DNA of 64,000 bases from Phycisphaerales bacterium. GTDB taxonomy: Bacteria; Planctomycetota; Phycisphaerae; Phycisphaerales; UBA1924. The stretch covers positions 206,645 to 270,644 of the forward strand of contig CAJPFG010000001.1 in the NCBI GenBank assembly GCA_905339235.1, in the 5' to 3' direction. How positions within the stretch are numbered: position 1 is the first letter of the stretch; the number at the start of each line of letters is the position of its first letter. Of the stretch, positions 17,901-26,900 are shown piece by piece. A model generated the notes under the pieces. The model made no database searches and was not told the origin of the DNA. It was given only the letters and a program-made list of their open reading frames with translations. A program made the position numbers and the translations under genes.

Positions 17901-20900
17901 AGACCTTTGAGACGGTCGAGCAGTTAATGAAGGACCTTTCGCTGGTGCCGGTCGAGAAAACCCTTCGGATCTTTCCGATCTCCAACGAGAAGGCGTCCGT
18001 GGTGCGCGATCGGGCGATGGCGATCTACGACGCCCAGGTCGCGCAGGTCCCCACGGCCAACCCGATCGACGTGACAGCGGATGAGAAGGCGAACACCCTC
18101 GTGGTCGTCGCCGACGGCGAGGGGATGCAGCGGTTCAGCAAGGTCATCGACGAACTCAACCGCCAGTCCGGCCCGGCACGCGAAGTGCGACTGATCGACC
18201 TGAAAATGGCCAAAGCCGACGAGGTCGTGGGTTTCCTCCGGGATCTGGTCAAGTCGAGCGAATCGTTCACGATCAAGGGCGGCGCCGAGCCGGTCTTCGA
18301 GGTGATCGAGTCCACCAACCAGATCATGGCCGCCGCACAGCCGATGCAGTTCCTCGTGATCGAGGCGCTGGCTCGCAACCTGGATTCCAAGCAGGGAGGC
18401 GACCGCCCGCCGATGCGGATTCTCAAACTCCGCACCACCGACGCCGCCAACCTCGCCGGAGTTCTCCAGCGTTCGTACGACGCCCGAACGCCCGAGGAAC
18501 GCGGCAAGAAGCCCGTATCCATCGAGTCCGACGCCGCGACCAACACGCTGATCGTGTCGGCCCATGCGGAAGTGCTGCCGGAGATCGAGGGGATCATCTC
18601 GCAACTCAACGAGACCGAGGCCGCGGATGCGAACGGCCGCGAGATCCGGATCTTCCCGTTGAAGGTGGCCCGCGCGGAGGAACTCGCGCAAACCATCGAC
18701 CAGATGTATCCGGAGCCGCCGATTCCGCTGGACCCGCGGACGCGCCAGCCCCGCCCGGACCTCAAACTGCCGCGCGAAGTGATCGTGCGGGCAGACCGGG
18801 CGACGAACTCGCTGATCGTGGATGCCCCTTCGAAGCGGCTGGCCGGGTTCGAGCAGTTGGTCAAGAGCCTGGACCAGACCAAACTCGCGGATAACGTGAC
18901 GCTTCGCACCTACCGCGTGGAGCGGGCGGACCTGAACTCGCTCGCGACAACTCTGAAGAACCTGTCCGCGACCGGATCGCTGGGGAACAAGAGCAGCACC
19001 GCGCCCGTGACGATCTCGACCGACACGCCTACCCGCACCCTCATTGTGAGCGGCCCCACCGAGGTGTTCGCGGCCGTCGAGGACGTGCTCAAGAAGTTGG
19101 ACACCGGCTCCAGCATGCCTCCGTCGGACATGAAGTTGTACGCGCTGGTCAGCGCGCGGGCCGATCGCATCTCGCCGCTGGTCGAGCGCGTCCTCACGAC
19201 CCGCGCAAAGGAGATGCGGGCGGCGGAGGGCAAGGGTGTTCCCGACAATGAAAAACTCGTGGAAGTTACCCCGGACCCCGCGTCGAACACGCTGATTGTC
19301 TCGGCGCCGTCGAACGTGCTGCTGATCGCCGACGGGATCATCAAGGCGCTGGATCAGCAGTCGGTGGCGACGGCGGTGGAGGTCCGCGTGTTCCGTCTCA
19401 GCAAGGGCGAGGCCGCCAGCGTGGCGACGGCGATGGGCACGGCCCTGAAGGCGCAGGACAAACCCGGCGCCACCGCGGCGACCGTGACCCCCGAGCCCGC
19501 GAGCAACACGATTGTCGTCGTCGGCACCGCCGAGCAGATCGAGCGGGCGGGTAAACTCGTCGAGACCATGGACGCGGCGGTGGACCGCGACGGGATGGGA
19601 CTCAAGACGATCATGCTCAAGCACGCGCGCGCCGAAACGCTGGCACCGGTGCTCGAAGGGGTGCTCGCGAAGGAATCGTCGATCGATCGCCTTCCCCAGT
19701 GGATGCAGGCCCAGGTTCTCTCCCGCGGCGGCACGGAGCCGCCCAAGGTCCGGGTGATCGCGGAGCAGCGCCTCAACGCGCTGGTGGTCAGCGGTCCGCG
19801 CGCCATCATCGATATGGCCGAGCAGGCAATCGCCGAACTCGACGCCGATCCCACCGGCGCCGGACCCCAGCGGGCCGTGCGTGTCATCACACTCCAGAAC
19901 GCCGACGCCGCGCAACTCGCCGCGAGCCTGGAGGCGGTCTTCAAGGATGCCGCGGGGCAGGAGCCCCCGCCCGTGATTCGGGTTGATTCCCAGAGCAACT
20001 CGCTGATCGTCCGCGGCTCGACGGAGCAGATGACGACCGTCGATGACCTCACGAAGAAACTCGATGCGGCCGCGGTCAACGTCAGCCGGCAGATGCGGAT
20101 GGTGCCGATCGATCCTTCCCGGGCCGACGCGGAACTCCTGGCACGCACGCTCAAGCGGCTGATCGAGCAGCAGGGCGGCACCAAAGTCGAGGTCATCTCG
20201 ACGGAAGAACTGCTCAAGCGGTCCCAGAAGGGCGATCCGGGCGAAACCGAAGCGCCCAAGGAAAAGCGGACCGGCTCACTGAACGATCGGGGGTCACGAA
20301 GTCGAGGTCTGAGCACGCTCGGAGCGGCAATCGTCGCCGCCGTCACGGCAATCCCGCAGGCGGAGGCCGCGCCGGCTCCGCAGGCGCAGCCGGCGCCGGA
20401 AGCGGAAGACACCGGCGTCACAATCGCTGTAGACAAAGCGACCAACACGATCATGTTCGTGGGCTCGCCGCGCATGGCCGACCGTCTGGCGCAACTCGCG
20501 AAGCAACTCGAAAGCCAAATGCCCGCCGAGCCCACGGGCGTGCGTGTCGTGACGATGCCTTCGAACGTCGATGCGGACCAGGTCGCGCAGATGGTGCGGC
20601 AGACCGTCTCCCAGATCGGCCGCCTCTCCGCCGGAAATGCGGGCGGATTCACGGGCCCGGTGACCCTGAGCGTCGATCCCGCGGGCGGGGCGCTGATCGT
20701 CCTGAGCAACGACACCGACTTTGAGACCGTGGGCAAACTGATCGCAACCATGACGCAGACGGTGCCGGGCGGCAAGATGACCGTCAAGGTCTACCCGCTG
20801 ACGAGCATCTCGGCCCAGCGCGCGATCCAGTCGGTGCAGGACCTCTTCACGACCGCGCCGCGCGGCGCGCAGGCCCGCCGCATCCGTGAGATCGAACTCT

Positions 20901-23900
20901 CGATGCCCGGCGCCCAGGGCGAGATCACCGGCCGCATCGACCCCTCGACTATCCGCATGACCAGTGATCCGGGCGGGGCGGGGGTCATCATCGCCGCCCC
21001 TGACGAGGCAATCCCGATCATCGACCGGCTTCTGGAGACGATTGACCAGAGCCCTGTAAAGGACCGGCTCGCGATTCGTCGGTACGAGGTCAAGAACGCC
21101 AGGGCCGAAGATCTCGGCCGCACGCTTCAGTCGCTCTTTGACGCACAGCGGCAGGGAACGAGCGCCAACGACCTGCCGCAGGCGAGATTCGTTCCCGATG
21201 CCCGTACGAACACGTTGCTCGTGACGGCCAGCGATCCGCAGCACAAGGACGTGGTCCGCCTGCTCGCAGAGGCCGACGCGCCGATGGATCGGCCGGACCG
21301 CGAGATGGCGATTATCACGCTGCGGCAAGCCGCGCCGAGCACGGTGCGGCGGATCGTGGATGAAGTGCTCATCGCGCGTGACCCGGCCCGGAAAGACCGA
21401 ATCCAGATCTCGGCCGAGGACGGGTCGAGCGTGCTGGTGGTCCGCGCCGCCAAGGAGGACCTGGAGCAGGTCCGCGCCATTATCGCGCAGGTGGATCAGG
21501 CCGAGACCGGCGGGCAGCCCGTGCGTTCGATCAAACTCGAACGGGCCGACGCCGGGCAAGTGGCCCAGGCTCTTCAGACGTTCTTCCGCGACCGCGCAAC
21601 GGGCCGGCCCGGGCAGCGGGGCGTGAATCGCGTTGCGGTGGTGGGCGACAAGCGGACCGGCACGCTGGTGGTCTCCGCCTCGGACGAGGACTTCGCGCAG
21701 GTAACCGAACTCATCAAGACGTTCGACACCCCGGCGCCCTCGCAGGATCTTCAGTTCAAAGTCGTGCCGCTCAAGAACGCACGTGTCAACGACGTTTCGA
21801 ACACCATCAAGTCGATCGTCGATGAAGTTCGCTGGGAGACGGCGTTCGGCGCCGGGGGCCAGGGCGACAAGGTTGACCTGCACATCGAGGCCAACGAGCG
21901 GACCAACAGCCTCGTGCTGATCGGCCGCGGTGAAGCCATGCAGACCGCCGAGCGCGTGATCCAGGCCCTCGATATGCCCGAGGAGGCGAGAGCGACGCTG
22001 ACCATCAAGAGCGTTAAGGTTCGCGGGGCGGACGTGCAGGCGCTCCGTAACGTGCTTCAGCGCGCCTTCACGACGCCGAACTGGCGCTCGTGGCGCGGTC
22101 CGGACCCCGAGGCCATCACCGTCGAGATCGACCGGGCGCAGCGGGCGTTGATCCTCGTCGGCAAGGCCGAGCGGGTGCAGCAGGCGGCCGACTACATCAC
22201 CCAACTCGATCAGGGCGCCGAGGGCGGTGCGCTGAAAGTCGAAGCCATCACGCTCGAACATGCCAAGGCGGATCGCGCGGCCAACAGCCTGCGGCAGTTC
22301 TTCTCCGACCGCGCCAAGGCCCAGGGCGTTGATCAGCCCGGAGTCAGCATCATCGGCTCCTCCGACGGGAACGTGCTGATCGTTTCGGGCGATGATGACA
22401 ATCTCGCGACGCTCAAGGATCTCATCGCGCAGATCGACCAGCCCGACGGCGGGAAGGACCGCCGCATCGATGTGGTGAGCCTGCAGAACGCGCAGGCGAA
22501 CGACGTCGCGACCTCGCTGCGCGCCATGTTCGCGCGCGGCACGCGCGAGGACGAACGCGTCATCATCACGCCGCAACCTTCGACCAACTCCGTGATCGTT
22601 TCGGCGCCGGCGGGAACGTACCCCGAGGTGCTGACGCTGCTCAAGCAACTCGACGCAGCGCCCAAGGCCGACGAGGCGAACATCGAGACGGTGGCGCTTA
22701 CGAGCGCGCGGGCGCAGGACGTGGCGCAGGCGCTGAAGACCGCCCTTCCTCCAAACGTCAAGGTCACCGTGACGCCGGTGGTCCGCAGCAACTCGCTGCT
22801 CCTGACCGGCTCCAAGGAAGCCATCGCGATCGTGATAGACCAGATCAAGAAGATCGACACCGAACCGGTGCGCAGCGGGCTGGTCTTCCGCAGGTTCAAA
22901 CTCACCAGCGCCGAGTCCTCGGACGTCTCCTACACCGTCGAGCAACTCCTCCGCGCCCGGCCCAAGAGCCCCACCGAGCCCGCCGCGAGCATCGACTACA
23001 GCCGCAACGACAACACGCTCACCGTCTACGCACCCGCCGACCAGATCGAGGAGATCGAGAAGATCATCCGCGAACTCGATCAGGCGCCCAGCGAGGAACG
23101 CACCACCGAGTTCGTGAAACTCGACTACGCCAACGCCACGCAGGCGGCCAATGCCCTGCGCGTGTTCTACGGCCGCAGCGCGCCCGAGGCCGCGAGCGCC
23201 GGCGCTCGAAACGTGACGATCCTCCCGGACGCGCTGTCGAACTCGCTGGTCATTCGCGCCGACAAGACCCAGTGGGAGGGCATCCGCGCGCTCCTGACCA
23301 AACTCGATACCAAGGAATACGACACCACCCGCCAACTCGCGGTGATCGGCCTCGAGCACGCCGACGCGGCCAGCGTCGCCAAGGCGCTCAACGAGGGCTT
23401 GCGCGCCCCGCTCGAAGAGCAACTCCGCCAGGCCCAGATCCGCCAGGTCCGCCAGCGCCAGGGCCAGCCGGTCCGCCCGAGCGACGAGCGGGCCGAGGCA
23501 ACGGTGCTCGTCGATGCCGAGGGTGTTCCGACGGTCTCGGCCGAGCCCCAGACCAACTCGCTGATCGTCTTCGCCGGAGGCAAGGAACTCGAACGCATCC
23601 GCGAGATTGTGCGCCAACTCGACGTCTCGGGCTTCGCCGATATGCCCAAGCCGCGCATCATCGCGTTGAAGAACGGCAAGCCCACGGCCGTCGCGAACAC
23701 CATCCGCGAGATGTATCTGAACAAACTCGAGCGGGCCAACGGGCCGCGGGCGGTGCTGGTGATCGGTGAGGATACCACGGGGGCGCTCATCGTCCGCGCC
23801 GACGATGAGAAGTTCGCGCAGATCAAGGCTCTCGCGGAGACGCTGGAGCAACAGGGCGAGATCGGGCGGGTTTCCCCACACGTGGTCCGGCTGAAGAACA

Positions 23901-26900
23901 TCGCCGCCGGGCGACTTCGCCAGACCATCCTGACAACCTTTACCGAAACCGCGAAGTCGCAGGGCGAGACTCTGGCGGTCGAGGTGGACCGCGCGAGCAA
24001 CTCGCTCGTGGTCGCGTGCAGCAGCCGCCTGCTCGAAGAAATCAAGAAGGTCATCGCCGAACTTGACCAGCCCGCCTTTGGGACTTCGCCGGACGGCACC
24101 GGCGCCGGGCTGATCGGGCAGAATGTGACCATCGTCGATGTGGTCAACAACGATCCCGCCGATATCAAGCGCATTCTCGACGACATGGGGCTCACCAAGG
24201 TGCAGGCCCTGGATCGCCCGGGAGTCGTCTCCGAGCAGGTCAGCATCAGCGTGATGTCCACCCGCCGCGCCCTCGCCGTGGTCGGCGCGCCCGGGGATGG
24301 CAGGGCCGTCGAGGGGCTCGTGAAAGCGCTCGACGCGGCGCCGATGGACGCCCAGCAGCAGGTGTTCATCGTCCCGCTCAAACTTGCGACCGCGGCGACG
24401 CTCGCCACGACTCTGAACACCATGCTCAAGGTAGACGATCCGGCCAACGGGCTGACGGGCCCGGCCCGCGCGCTAACCGAGCAGATCCGCCGCCTGCAAC
24501 TGGTGAAAAACGGCGCCGATCAGCCCACCGGCGTCGTGGACCTGTCCAAACCCATCAAGATTCTGGCCGATGCGGAATCCAACTCGCTCATCCTGACCTC
24601 CACGCAGGCGAACATCGACGCGCTCCGCGAAGTCGTGAAGTCGCTGGACATCCTGCCCACCGGCGACGCGGTCGTGATGCGGATATTCCCGCTGGAAAAC
24701 GCCAGCGCCACGCGCGTGAAGGCCGTGGTGGACCAGTTGTTCCAGCAGGGCGAGGAACTGCGGAGACTCCCCGGAACGAAGCGTCAAGGGCTTCCGCCCA
24801 CCGCCACCGGGCAGGCCCTCGCCGGCGAAATCGCCATCGCCGTGGACGATCGCACGAACACGCTGATCGCCGCCGGGCGAGAAGAGGCCGTGGCTCTGGT
24901 CGAAGTGCTCATCAAAGACCTCGACGGCGAGCGCGTGAGCAAGTGGGTGGAGCCGGTGATCGTGCCGCTGAAGTTCGCCGATGCGCGGACGCTCGCCGCG
25001 AAACTCAACGAAGTCCTGGTGAGAGGCCTGAGCACTACGCAGGAGGCCGCGGGGCTTCAGAAGCAGTTCGGCCGGCTGCGACTCATGCAGCAGGGGGCGG
25101 CCCCGGCGGCGCCGGTCAACGGCCCGGCTCCGGTCCCGATTTCCAACATGCTCCAGGCCGACCTGTTCGCGCCCGTGACCGGACTTGTCGTCACCGCCGA
25201 AGAGCACATGAATGCCCTGATCGTCGTGGGCACTCCCGCCAACAACGCCGTGGTCAGGGCACTGGTGGCCCAACTCGACGTCGAAGCCGCTTCCGCGGCG
25301 AACACCGTCCGGATCTTCCCGCTGCGGTTCGCCGCGGCGGAGCGGGTGTCCGGCGTTCTCCGCGACGTGTTCCGGCAGCGTGCGGAGGCCGATCAGGACC
25401 GTCCGGAAGACCGCCTGATCATCACGACCGACGTTCGAACGAACGCGCTGGTTGTCTCCACGAGCCCGCGAAGTTTCGCGGTGGTGGAGGGATTGCTCAA
25501 GACCCTCGACGGCGAAAAGAGCAACTTCTCCGTCGGGATGCACGTGCTCCCGATCGTGAACTCCGACGTGCGTCAACTGGCCCCGCGGATCGAGCGGCTG
25601 ATGCGGGAGCGAATCCAGGCCGCGGCCCAGGTCGGGAGCATCCGCAACCCCCTCGACGCCTTCAGCATCGAGCCCGAGCCGACCAGCAACCTGCTGATCG
25701 TGGCGTGCAGCGACGAGAACCTGACGGTCGTGAAGGAACTGATCGCGGCCCTGACGGCCGACTCGGAGAAACTCGCCGCGGGCGAGCGGGTGGACATCGT
25801 GCAGTTGTCCCGCGCCCGAGCGGGAGAAGTCGCCCAGTCGCTGGATCAGTTATACATCGAGAAGGAGAACCAGCGCCGGGGCCCCGGGGCCGTGCGTGCG
25901 ATGGCCAACGAGCGGCTGAACGCGCTGGTGATCAGCGGCAACGAGCAGGACTTGATCGAGTTGCGGGCACTGGCGAAGAAGGTTGACAGCGCCGAGTTCA
26001 CGCAGAAGCAGCAGATCAAGTGGATCGAGTTGAAGAGCGCGAACGCCAACGAGGTCGTGCGGCTCGTGCAGAGCGTGCTCGCGGGCCGGCCCATGGGCGG
26101 GGGCAGCGGGCTGGGCGCCCGTCAGGCGACGCGGGTGCAGTTCCTGCGAGAGAAGATGCGCGACGAGATGGTCGGGCAGGGCAAACCGCCGACCGAGGCC
26201 GATATCGACGGCGCGATCAAGGACCAGGTGACCCTGAACGCCGACGTGCGCACGAACTCGGTGTGGATCACGGCGCCCGAGGCGATGGCCACGCTCATCA
26301 CCGAGATGATCACGGACATCGAGGAATCCAGCGCGGGGGCGCGCAAGATCGAGAAGTTCCGGCTCGTCAACGCCGACGCCGTCAAGATGCGGGAACTGCT
26401 CCGCGATATCTTCCAACTCCAGCAGCAGGGCGAATCGCTCGTGCTCGTCCCGGTCCGCTCCGACCTCAACCAGCGGAACGAGCCTGCTCAGTCCCCCGCG
26501 GCCGACGGCGCGTCGGTCGCGATGGAGGACGTTTCGGTCACGCCGGTCCCCGACGAACGCCAGCAACTCTCGATCGCCGTCGATCAACGGACCAACTCGC
26601 TGATCGTCTCCGGCACCGACGAGTACCTCACGCTGGTCCGAAAGGTCGTGACCGAACTCGACGCGATCAGCGCGAACGAGCGGGAACGCCGCGTCTACAA
26701 ACTTCGAAACGCGAAGGCCAAAGAGATCGAAACGACGCTCAAGTCGTACTTCCAGGGCGAGGCCGACAAGGAGCGCCTCACGCTGGGCACCGATCGCGCG
26801 GGCTCGCTGATGAAGCAACTCGAAGAGGAAGTGACCGTCGTCGGCGACGAAGCCAGCAACAAACTCGTAATCTCGACCTCACCCAAGTACATGGAGTCGG

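Noticed and set aside
17924..19915. A 663-residue minus-strand open frame
   Set aside because: Another antisense shadow of the secretin repeats with the same biased composition.
20294..23881. A 1195-residue open frame on the minus strand opposite the secretin
   Set aside because: It is an antisense shadow of the GC-rich secretin gene. It has no domain, a composition rich in Arg, His, Gly and Asp, and no ribosome-binding site.
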